DNA of 64,000 nucleotides from contig RHPI01002402.1 in the NCBI GenBank assembly GCA_009103225.1, forward strand, positions 653,412 to 717,411. The letters run 5' to 3'. Under the pieces are notes generated by a model, which saw only the letters and a program-made list of their open reading frames with translations, was not told the origin of the DNA and ran no database searches. Shown here one piece after another: positions 14,737-25,196 of this stretch; the first letter of the stretch is position 1, and each line of letters opens with the position of its first letter. Origin of the DNA: Chlorokybus atmophyticus (taxonomy: Eukaryota > Streptophyta > Chlorokybophyceae > Chlorokybales > Chlorokybaceae). A program made the position numbers and the translations under genes.

Positions 14737-17644
14737 ATGTCAGGGGTCGAGAGTTGGCCTGAGGAGGCTGCCGCCTACGAGCTGCAGGAGCAGGTCGGGC
14801 GTGGCCGACACTCCTCTGTCTGGCGTGCCCGCTGCCTTGCTAACGGCGCAGAGGTTGCCGTCAAGGTCACGCCTTCCAGCTTCGCCACCTCAACAGTACG
14901 CGATGTTGTCCAAAGCGCTTATCTTGCCCATGTCTTGTGGATTAGAGATTGCATGCTGTCTTTTATAACAACAAGCATCCGCTTGTCAACCATGCTTCAA
15001 TGCGTTGTGCTAGCAATTGCGTGGTTGTCTGCAGGTTGACAGGACTGGCCAGAATGGTGGCAAGCTGTTGCCGGTGTATGCGCGCTTCACTTCCGAGCAG
15101 CAGACATGGGTGGTTGCACAGTACGCGGCCGGCGGCTCTTGCAGGGACATTCTCCGTGCTGCATTTCCTGAGGGCATGGACGAAGCGATGATCGCGGCAG
15201 TCGGTTGTGAAGTCCTGCGCGCGTTCGAGAGCCTGCACAACCTCAATAGAATGCATGGGCACCTGTCGGTGTGTACTTGTGTTGTTTGTCAAGTATGGAA
15301 TGGTTTACTGTTGCTGACATGCAGCAATATGAACTCATGGACGAATAGTAGCATGCCAGCCTGGCTGTCAACGTTTTCGCTGCGACAATCCACAGCAGCT
15401 CACTTTTGCAACACTGCATGTTAATGACTGGGCTCACCAGCTTGTCACTGTGCAGGGCAGCAACGTCATGGTGGGAGAAGATGGCCAAATCTGGTTAGCT
15501 CCCTGCAATGCAATTGGTAGGTACAAAAGAGTGTGGTCACTGTGTGTGCGCGCACGGTAATGGTTAAGGAACAACTGACTTGTTGCAGGACAGATAGTCG
15601 CAACATGAAAGCAACAGTTAACGACCATCAAGGCTGCAGGTACGTGGAAACTGGTATGCGGGGGGGCATTTGGTAGAGTTTTGCTTATCAGACAACACTC
15701 TTTGTGCGTCTGCAGTGCTGATATATACCAGTTTGGCATTCTCTTATTGGAATTGAGCCATGGACAAGTACCCACTGCCGACTCAGAAACACAGCCGAGC
15801 ACATCTGGGACAAAGGTATGCCAGTAATCAAAGCTGAGAGCACGCAACATGCATTACCCTTTCACGGAATAAAACATATACCCACAGCACATAGATATTA
15901 TTGCTGGTGTCTACAGGAGTTGGTGGTACACTTGGATGCATCCAGGTTCAGTCGGGTAAGAGTGTTTCACTTTGCACGTGCCACTTTCCATGTACTTCAT
16001 TGACACGTGTGCCTGACAGGAGTTTCAGCACCTTGTCTCAGCAGCTTTTCATGCAGACGTAGTCCGTCGCCCAACAGCATCACAATTGTTGCGCCACAAG
16101 TTTTTCAGGGTACGCTTGTAGACTTCATCTCTTGTCTAGGCAATGCAGTGGTGGCCTTTGGGACTCAGCGTGTGACACATGCTGAGATCAGGACACCAAT
16201 GAGCATGCCTCGCTGTTTGCAGGGAGCTTCAAGTGCGTCTGCAATGCTGGCGCCTGTATTGTCAAAGCTGCAACCTTTGGGCATGCGCTTTCAGCGACTG
16301 CAGGTAGCCGCCTTCATGCAAATGCTGACAGGCCAGCTAATAACTGGCAGGGTGCAGCAGCAGCTTGTTGTGGCATTGTAGTCAATGTTATGTTGTAGGC
16401 AGCCGCCACGCTTGAGGTAGTGCAACGCCCTTGCTGGGGTTGCGGTTTGATGTTGGATGTCCCGGGCAACTTGGCATGTTTCAAATGCGGTTGGTGCGGC
16501 GCTGTGACGTATGGTGACCATCAGCGTCAGCGGCAGCAAAGGTGCTGCGGTTTTATGCCTTGGTTAAGCGCAGCAACCAAAGTTCTACTGTTCTTGCTAA
16601 TGACGGCCATAGCAGGTGCGCCTCATGGCGTTGTTTGGCTTGCAATGTGGCACAACAGATCTCATCACTGGCTGATTCTCTTACGCAGGGGGTGGTGTGT
16701 ACTTCATATTCCCGCTGCTATTCAAGTCTAACTCCTTGCCACAGATGTTCCATGCCACAGTCGCTGCTGCCCTTTTCTTCAATGTCACCTTCCACTATGT
16801 GTTTTGCGCATGGGGTGATCCAGGTGCGTGCAGTTTGTTTAACGTAGAGTACATACTTATGTAACAACATCGTTGATCATGCAGGAGTTTGCAGCGTCGG
16901 TCATGTCATGGCGATGTGTGCGCAGGTTTTGTAAGGCCCATGAAGTATGGCTCGACATCCGTCGTGTCCAGAGGTGGCTTGGAAGGCATGTCGATGTGTT
17001 CAACATGCCGTCAACCAAAGCCGCAGAATGCTCATCACTGCAGTGCTTGCGGGCGATGTGTGCTTGACATGGACCATCACTGTCCTTTTGTAAGTGTCAC
17101 ATGGTGCTTGTGCAAGTGGCTTGGGTATTCCACAGGTGATGTGTGCTGTCTCCACATGTTGCTTACCCAACCTCAAGTGCAGATTGGCAACTGCGTAGGC
17201 GGTTCAAACCTACGGCACTTCCTGCTCTTCCTGTTGTATGCTTGCGTTGGCCTCCTCTACGCCCTTGGGATGTCCCTAGCTGCGGCGTCCATGCACAAAC
17301 GGCGGTTGTTTGGGCACATTGCATGGTTCCGCTCCATTTTCTCCATCATGTTCTTACACGACTTTGCACGCGCCTTTATGCGGGCGGAGGTGCCGGTTGA
17401 AGGTGAAGTGGTGGTGTTTCTAGCGGTTCTCTCTGCGGTGCTGACTTTTTGCCTGGCTCTGCTGCTGTTAACCACCTTGCGGCTGGTCCTCGCTGGGGAC
17501 ACGTACATCGACCGCGTGAAGGGCAAACAAGCAGGCACTTGGGCCAACTGGATTGTCAATCTGCGCGCTGTGTTCGGCACAGGCCATCCTGTGTCATGGC
17601 TTTGGCCTCAACGCAATGCAGAGATCATGCTACCACCAACATGA
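14737..17644 (+). CDS. STE20-like pseudokinase fused to DHHC palmitoyltransferase
   Basis: Exons in phase: 14737-14895, 15035-15268, 15456-15516, 15594-15639, 15716-15815, 15917-15955, 16020-16109, 16223-16303, then 16399-16615, 16689-16823, 16926-17089, 17183-17644; 595 residues if joined. Residues 1-270 look like a STE20/OSR1-type kinase: Gly loop GRGRHSSVW, VAVKV lysine, MHGHLSGSNVMV where HRDxKxxN should be, IWLAPC in place of DFG, then ADIYQFGILLLELSHG and RRPTASQLLRHKFF. The HRD and DFG residues are absent and the alpha-C region is very short, so it is probably inactive. Residues about 271-595 are a protein S-acyltransferase: zinc-ribbon CWGCGL...CFKCGWCG, four hydrophobic segments, and a cysteine-rich domain with CSTCRQPKPQNAHHCSACG and DMDHHCPF followed by IGNCVG. 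The two parts may instead be neighbours: reading through at 16304 ends the kinase at 16381, but the DHHC part then has no start codon before its first zinc ligands. Confidence 0.75.
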
Positions 17645-18467
17645 TGCAGGCCTTAGTGGTGTGGTTAAGGTGAATGTCGTCAGCTTGTGCATTGACATTG
17701 TAGGTCAACGTAAAGATTCTTGCTGAACACGTGCTTGCATTGTTAAGGCATAAATGGTAGCATGTACTTGACATGAAGTATACTCTAGTAATGCACTTTG
17801 CAAGCTTGTGCGAACACGTGTTGACTTGCACAATGTTTGCCAATGCGAATCTGATCATCAGACAATGTGCATTGCAACTTTTGTTGATGACACATCAATC
17901 GACACATGTTCAATAATTGGTATGTGCTTTGTACGTGATATGTACGTACGCAAGCAATGAAATGTTTATAACACATGACCCATATGTAAACCATGCAACA
18001 TGTAGTGTCTAGTGTCTGGACTCATAACCCAAGTTGAATGGTTTTGAACACCACGGGTCATGTGTTAATGGCAAATATGTCACATGTGTATATACTTAAT
18101 GTGCATATGCTCCTTGCGCTCTGCAGGTTGTTATTGTTGCGTCTTATTAAGCCTGCTGCCTACTCCCACGTCCTTGATGGTCTAGATTGGTGTCTCGCTG
18201 CCTTAGATTGGTCTGATTGCAAAGGTTTGTCTTGACAGAGCTTGTACAAGCTTGATCCCGCCTCATCTATCATTTGCTTTGTTTGATGATATGTGTGTGT
18301 GCATTTTGCGTGTGTCTACACCTTCGACCCCTTTACGTTTGAGCTTTGATGCGAGTAACACATGGCACAAGCAAATATTATTAATACATGACACGATATT
18401 AGTAAAAGCTCCTCACATACAACGTCTCATTGCATATCTTGTGTATATCGTATTCCCTTGAATACCC

Positions 18468-18521
18468 CACCCCCCCCCCTCTCCCATTTGACAACCCCCC
18501 TCCAAAATCGGGGGGGGGGGG
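18468..18521. repeat. Paired C-run and G-run
   Basis: A C-rich run (ccccacccccccccct, about 18465-18480) is followed about 30 bp later by a run of 12 or so G (about 18510-18521). The two could pair as a hairpin or form G-quadruplex or i-motif structures. Confidence 0.6.
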
Positions 18522-18956
18522 TAATCCGATAGAATGCGGTAGTCTTTTCGGTAGATTATAAATGTGTATTTCGTACTCGTGCATGTGTGCAACATACACG
18601 AGTGTTGTGGTTGGTTGTGTTGGCGTTAAGGGGAGAATGCTACATTTTGGGTAAGTCTGTCATGTGCTTCATGTTATGCATGTGGTGCATGGTGCATGGC
18701 AACAACTATCTCACACATACATTACTTTGCGTACACACAAGCACGCACGCACTCGCGCGTGCGAGCACCGTATCTATCAATATGTGTGTCATTGTTACCC
18801 ACAACAGCATTTAATGGCATTGTGTGTGGCATGGTAGGAGTGGGAACAAGGTGGGAACAGATACTGCAGGTGGTACGTGTAGTAGCACATAATATGCGCC
18901 ATGCTTGTCATGCACATTGTGGATTGTTGTGTTCAAATTGTATTTATGCATTTGAG

Positions 18957-18958
<2 letters not shown>

Positions 18959-19017
<59 letters not shown>
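18959..19017. repeat. (TC)n microsatellite
   Basis: About 28 uninterrupted TC units. The open frames with runs of Leu-Ser across it are artefacts of the repeat. Confidence 0.95.
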
Positions 19018-19019
<2 letters not shown>

Positions 19020-19846
19020 GTGTGCCACGCAGTTATGCATACCGCGATTGACCGCGATTGATATTATTACACACAATCACACGCACACAAAGTACTTTGT
19101 AGGTCATAAACTTCCAGCTATGTTCAATCAAGCTTATATTCCAACATGCTTTGTTGTTACTAAAGTTGTCACATCATCCTAGTAACATTTTATCATCTTA
19201 TTTCGCTCAAGTTGCTTGATAATTGTTTGTAAGCACTCTCAAAACAGAACAAGCTGCAAAGTGCTAATTTCGTCAATGTGAATAGTGTATACATGCCATG
19301 TACATGGCCGAATGTTTCAAACCTATCATTATCAATTTCTCCTCTGTTGTAGATTATTGTCAGACTGTTTGCCCGACATAAGCATGCACTTTTAGCATGT
19401 ATTGTGCTAATAACCGCCGCATGAGTTGTTACGCCTTTCGCCTCTTTATATTGTAAATGGTCCACAATTCTCATTTTTAAGCTGGCCATCATCAATTATC
19501 TTGTGTTTGTGCATTGATTGAAGATTACTAGGCATCTACCCCACATGCAATTGCCAATTGCATGCATGTTTGTAACACGTGACATCATTCATTTTAAATA
19601 AAAAGTTAGGCTATTGTTTGATACGCATTGACACGTTAGCCTGGGCATCACATGGAAATGGAAAACCATTCTTGCATGCATTTGATTCACATGCGTATCG
19701 TAAAATATTACGTCATTAAATCAATGGTGCCATAATTAATTCTAATATGTTAAGTTAACATCCAAGCGCATTCTATAGCTATATAAATGATAGTTACCTT
19801 ACCGCTTTTTATGCCACGTAAATTTGGATCAATTCAAAATCGCTCA

Positions 19847-20305
19847 TGTAACGGGAAGGTACATTAAATAACCACAAATCGACAATAAAAGCACCAAGTC
19901 TTTTATGGTCGAGCGGGCTGTGACATTGGTCATCGGAGCTTGAGACCCGGCTTCAATTCCTGGCTTGCACACGAATTCCGCGGTCGTTGTTTCTCGATCC
20001 AGTAACACCGTAAATGGTCACTTCATAAGTGTCATCATCGATGGGTCGCGACTTGCCTAATGGCAGTCGCGCCGAAATGAGCACTTCAGTCGGAGCGGCA
20101 GGACGCGACCTGACTATCGCGGCGATGCGACTTGTGGGCCAACAAAGACGCGCCTGGCACGCAGTTGACCGGAGGACGTCAGCTTATTTAAGCGGGAAGG
20201 TACATTAATACAAACAAATCGACAAAAAAGCACCATGTCTTTTATGGTCGAGTTGTACCTTCCCGTTACATTCCCCCCACTTTTATGGTCGAATGGGCTG
20301 TGACA
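19847..20305. repeat. Duplicated and inverted short unit, MITE-like
   Basis: The 16-mer TGTAACGGGAAGGTAC at 19847-19862 recurs as its exact reverse complement at 20255-20270. A direct copy of the following about 60 bp (from cgggaaggtacatta through the tttatggtcgag motif) lies at 20193-20252, and a third partial copy (ttttatggtcga, gggctgtgaca) at 20281-20305. No transposase is present. A non-autonomous inverted-repeat element or its remnant is the simplest reading. Confidence 0.6.
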
Positions 20306-21761
20306 GCTTAACGATAAGCAGTTTGACTCCTTTGCAATTGCAATGCATATGGATGTTGTAAGCAAATGATATATCGTAATAGCTGCTCATTAATTTCGTA
20401 TATGATTAATCTAATATGTGAGGGTTGGCGATTGGTCGATTGATGACATGTCACTTCTGCGGTTGTAGTTTGGTAATTGAAATGAACACGATTTATATAG
20501 TAATGTTGTAAGGTATGATGTATACACCCTAACATGGTGCACATTGCATATAACATGAAGTCGGATAGGTAATGCATAATCATGCACAGATATGCACACA
20601 CCCACGCATACAATTGCCAAGACAACATGAGCAAGCTCTATTTCACGCATGGTCTAGTTCAGGTGCTCTAAATGTGCTACATGCAAATGCAAGGCGGGCC
20701 AATGAGCAGGCAGCACAATTAATTAATCAACCAACCTGTTGTTACGAAGGCATGTTGGCCCCCCTCTTATCAAAGGGCATTGTGGCCCAAAGTGTGTTAA
20801 CAGTTTGTGAGCAAAAACATGGGCAATCTGAGGTGAATACGGTAGGCCTGTTGTTATAGCTGCCATTCTGCCTCATTGGCCTAACCATTGCAATGCCATT
20901 TCGGCAGGTTGGCGCTTTGAAACCCTTGGGCCGACAGGTTGTGGCGCAGCACATGGGCATGCATGTTGCGAATGGCGCCATGCGTGTGCGAGGCCGTGCC
21001 AATCCACGTGGCGGCCACTTTTGGCGGCAGCGGCCCGCGCATGCAAACTTTGGAGTCCCGCGAAAGCAAGGGGGGAGCGCTGCCAGATTCCAAGTCATGT
21101 CAGCAACGGCTCGGTGCAATGCAAAGGCCGCGCGACGCTGCAATCGACGGTCGCGATGCGACAAAACCAGCAGGCATTGGAATCCTGCTAAACCGAGCAC
21201 TTTTTAGGCCTACTGCGATTCCCTGCCGCAAAAAAACGGAGTTGCTGACCTGCACGGAATCCATCGCCAGCGGGCGGCAGGAATCGCCGCTGCCGTCCAT
21301 TGATGGGGTCATCCGCTATCTCGTCTTCACACTGTTCAATGAACGGTGTTCAGCATGGGAGGCAAAAACCCACCCGCGGTCGGTGCCTTGGCGCTTTATT
21401 CGCAATCCGACAAGCCCGTCGGACGTTCGCCGAAGACCTGGCCCTTTGTTCAGTCCTAACAACGTTAGTGTACCCGCGTATCTTTGTGCAATAATGCAGT
21501 AAATAACGTTCCTTGACAACTTGGACGGCAGATGCTGCGTGGGGCTTTATCAACAAATTGATAAAGTGCCAACTAGGCAAATGCGCCAACTTGGCGCAGG
21601 CGGGCCGATAACGCGGGCGACGGAAGCGGCGGCGAGGGCGTCGTAGTTGTTGGGGAAATCCCCGGCGTCGTCGTAGACGTGTGTATGCGCCTGAGGTGAT
21701 ACTCTGCCGCCGTCGGCAGGTTGGCTGGGCCCCTTGAGAAGTGGCCTGGAGGGAAGCCAGG

Positions 21762-21771
21762 TTTAGGGTTT
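21762..21771. promoter_or_regulatory. telo-box (reverse) before the Rubisco-small-subunit-like gene
   Basis: The sequence tttagggttt lies 58 bp upstream of the chosen ATG at 21829. It matches the plant telo-box on the minus strand. Function is inferred from motif and position only. Confidence 0.35.
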
Positions 21772-21828
21772 GGTGGTCTGCCATGGAGCTGGCCTGGGCC
21801 TAAGCCTAGGCCTGGGTGCTATTGGAGC

Positions 21829-24232
21829 ATGGAGCCGGTGCTGAGCAGTAGCCTAGCCGGGGCGCCGTGGCTGCAGACGCGGCCGTCGCTGGACCTTCTG
21901 CGGCAACGGGTTCAGCATGACGGACCATCACGGGCTGTGCACAATGCCCACAGGACTCGGTCCGCTGTGTTGTGCACCCTTGAGATGCCCAGGTATAATG
22001 ACATTTGGAGCATGCCGCACGGTTCACCTTCCCCCCGCCCTCCTCCAAGCACAAAAGCTCCCAAGAAGAAGCTCCCAGAGCGTGCGTATTTTGGTGATTC
22101 GGCTATGCAGGAGCAAGAGGACCAGCACACTCGTCAGGTACGCTAATCTGACTACGAGGGTTTGTCGACACAGTTGTGAGCGTTGCAACCCATTATGAAC
22201 GCTAGGCAGGTAGTTTGCAGTCAGCTGACAGTTGCCTGCATAGGGTTTTGTATTATCTGTTATTTGTCGCAAGGTATTTCTTTCTGTTATATTTTAAGGC
22301 AAGTTGGGCCGAATCTGAGTATGCTATTGCCGTGAGCTGTTTCAGCACTCCACTTGCGCTGCATGTAAACGAGAGCACAGCAACAAAAGATTTCCAGTCG
22401 ATTGCCAGCAAGAATTCACTACTAACGGTGCTTACGGCAGGCAACAAGCGGGCTGGCGACCAGCTCTAGACCGGCAGACCGAGTGAACAGCAGAGGGAGT
22501 TGGGTGGGCGAGGGATATGTGAGATACGTGGAAGACTTGGATGACTTTTTTGCGCTTCCGTCTGTGGAAAAAGAGGCTCCTCCTGGGGAGAAGGAGCATC
22601 GTCGCGATAGACGAAGAATGGACTACAGCTCTGACCTGATAGCAGCGGCAAACGCAGCCACTCAGTTTAGGGAGATGGTGATGGAGGATCTCCGCACCTT
22701 TGTCAGTCATCATGCGATTGCCTTGAGGGGTTACATGCCTACGTGAGTGCCGCAGCCGCATGCATATCAAGATATCGCAGAGCATTCCGTTAGCAACCCT
22801 AACCCAACATGCATTGCATCTTGCAGGCGTGAGTATTTGTGTGATGCGGGTCGGACAGACCTGGTGAGAGCAATACGGCGATTGGGCGGTCCTCTGGTTG
22901 TGGCTACTGCGTTAGGGTTGCGCTGGAGTGCCAACATCATGGATGAAGTCGCCGAGTCAACATCAGGAGTTTGTCCACACCTTCCCACCAGCCATTCCAG
23001 AAGTCGGGGTTCAGGAAGCAAAAAGCCTAGCGTTGGCGCAGTGAAATGTAGAAAGCACACTGCAACAACTTCTGCTGTCAGCTTTACCCCTCAGCACTTT
23101 ACACCACCCACGACAGTGGAGACCATCCTGAGATGTGTGCAGGTATGTGACGCACGATGGTATTGCCACCAGCTGCAACTGTTCTTCTGTTGTGCATGAG
23201 GTGTTGTCGTTTGTGTAGCCTCTTGCTTAGGTGTTTTGCACCGCACCTTCCAACAGCCTGTACATGTTGTAGTGTTGCGGTTTACAACAGAATGTGTCAT
23301 CAACTCCACCTTAACGTGTTTATCTGATACTACTGTGCAGGCGTGCATAGATCAAGGCTTGGTATTCATGGTTGAGCACCATCGCACAATGGGTGCCACG
23401 GATCACTTCTGGACTTTGTGGCGGTTACCCTTGTACAGCGCTCATACAGCTGATGCAGTTATGGTTGAAGCAAAGTAAGTTGCAGGCCATGTATCATTGT
23501 GATGTCTGCCACAAGTTGCAGGGCACATGTATTGGGTAATAAGAAGCTGACACAACCGCATGCTGCAGCTCTTGTGCGGAGCAGTATCCTGACCACTTCG
23601 TCAGGTTAACAGCGTATGACATTGGAAGGCAAGCTCAACAGGTGACTAGCATTTTTTTCTCTCATGCAGATCTGTTGAGAGATATTCGTACCGCAGCATT
23701 TATGCATGCAGTTGCAGGTTCCTGACACAGCAATCTGGTTTAGGTGAGCTACTTGATCCACAAACCAGATGTTATGGATGCAACAGTGGAGGTAGCGGCC
23801 ACCAAGGGTCTCCCTGGCAGCCCTACTACTCCCATGTCACCAGCTATGGCTATCATGGACCAGCAAACCAAATCACGCAAAGATGCTTTGGAGGTATGCT
23901 TCTGGCTCAAAGTCCATACAACCTTGAGGACTGCAAGTTGGCCCTTTGTACACCTGGACCTCCTCACTTGCAACTCAGATAGGATGTTGCTTGTTGAACA
24001 GGCACAGCAGGCGGAACGAAGGAGAGAGGCAGAATCTGCGGCAATTGTGGATGCTGCAGCGTCAACAACTGCCAGAGCTGCAGAGAAATTGGCGTATGAC
24101 TCTGCAGGCAGCCCACCTTCGCCTACGGATGAAAACGGGTTGTACGGCGGCACTATCTTCGCCAACAGGAGGTTGTTGCTGCACGGAAATAAGCAACGAC
24201 GCAAGCGGCGAAGAAATGGACTGCTTCCATGA
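21829..24232 (+). CDS. Protein with Rubisco small-subunit-like domain
   Basis: Exons in phase: 21829-22137, 22441-22742, 22827-23142, 23341-23474, 23569-23641, 23744-23893, 24002-24232; 504 residues. The N-terminal about 100 residues are Ser/Arg/Pro-rich and could be a plastid transit peptide (inference). About residues 205-240 read REYLCDAGRTDLVRAIRRLG then GPLVVATALGLRW, a short helical motif I associate with plastid-targeted proteins but cannot name. After a Ser/Thr-rich linker, residues about 298-392 align by eye with RbcS: TTVETILRCVQACIDQGLVF (family TVEQIxKQVxYLLxNGWIP), HFWTLWRLPLY (family YWTMWKLPMFG), EQYPDHFVRLTAYDIGRQAQ (family AYPxAxIRxxAFDNxxQVQ) and SYLIHKP (family SFLVHRP). 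The betaA-betaB loop is short, as in bacterial RbcS and CcmM modules. The C-terminal tail is Ala-rich, then basic (KQRRKRRRNG). It is not a normal 120-140-residue mature RbcS. Role unknown; Rubisco or pyrenoid binding is a hypothesis. Confidence 0.75.
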
Positions 24233-25196
24233 GATTGGTGGCAAGGCAACGTTCCAATATCACCAAGTGAGAGTGCTGCAATAAGCTGTCTCCCAAGAAG
24301 ATACAGTTGGCCCGCCACTTTGTACTGTAGGGGGGTTTTGTTGGGTGCCTCCAGGGGTAGGCACACAAAGGAAACCTACCCATAGTTTTGTGTAGTCAGA
24401 TTCTGCATGCAAACGTGACAGCCTGCTGTACGTGCATTACGTACATGAAAGGTGCATGCGTATGTAGGTCATTGCCAGATGCCTGCATGGTTTTATGCAC
24501 GGCCGCTGGGGCACTATACCAAAAGATTTCTTGCAAATTGTATAAGCTGTTGTAAGTCAATGTGAAAGACAAATGTGTGTCGCGTAAAGGTGTGTAGTGC
24601 TCTAGTTTACAGGCATGGTGGAAGGTGAAGTAGTGCTTGTGGCGAGCTTAGCTGCACCGATTGCACAATCCTTGCATACTATAGTATACTACCTGCCAAG
24701 CCCGGCTTGGTAGTCATAGTAGAGTGACTACTGCAGCATGCGCTACCTTAACGCACATAGTGCACAGTGTACGGCTTGTTGAGATGGACCGCAGCATTGT
24801 AGGTACTGATGCCATTGATGCTGACTCGCCTCGACTGGCTCAAGTGACTCAACAAAGAACAAGGTGGAACTGATACTTCGCAGCTGCCTTCTTTGAGAGG
24901 ATGTGCTTACCTGTTCACCTGGCATTTGTGACATAGTGGCCATTGGGTGTAAGTCTGGTGGTGGTCCCCAGCGCCATTGCTCATGCTTGATTTTTTGTTT
25001 GGTTGAGTACAAGCCCATTGGGCGTTGGCAGTTGTGAGTTGCGTAAGAATACGCTAGTCTTCCAGTACTATTCTTGGCTGCCTGCAACCTGCAGCGCCAA
25101 CGTGCAATGCAATGACAATGGTGAATGACCATTCTCATGTAGAGCTATAATATCTGTACAAAGGTGTAGCCATGCATCGAGCTGGAGTAATGCATG
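24233..25196. other. Convergent intergenic interval
   Basis: Nothing supported here. It is flanked by the 3' ends of the Rubisco-small-subunit-like gene and the Rad60-like gene. Short CATGCATGC-type palindromes are frequent. Confidence 0.5.

Larger units (their letters stand above)
17645..21828. other. Gene-poor, repeat-bearing interval
   Basis: No gene supported over about 4.2 kb. It is AT-rich from about 17.7 to 20.7 kb with many stop codons. It contains a C/G-run pair (18468-18521), a (TC)n tract (18959-19017) and a repeated and inverted unit at 19847-20305. From about 20.88 to 21.5 kb composition shifts to GC-rich, with long overlapping open frames on both strands (e.g. 20939-21502 plus, 20742-21200 minus) but no domain I recognise. 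Confidence 0.5.

Noticed and set aside
18696-19182. Open frames with long Leu-Ser runs
   Set aside because: They are translations of the (TC)n microsatellite at 18959-19017.
19905-19975. tRNA-like stretch ending in a T-arm-like ccggcttcaattcctgg
   Set aside because: Only the T-arm resembles a tRNA; I could not fold acceptor, D and anticodon arms consistently.
22299-22469. Possible extra exon of the RbcS-like gene (ASWAESEYAIAVSCF...)
   Set aside because: It is open and has an acceptor, but no donor restores frame with exon 22441; direct joining of 22137 to 22441 fits better.
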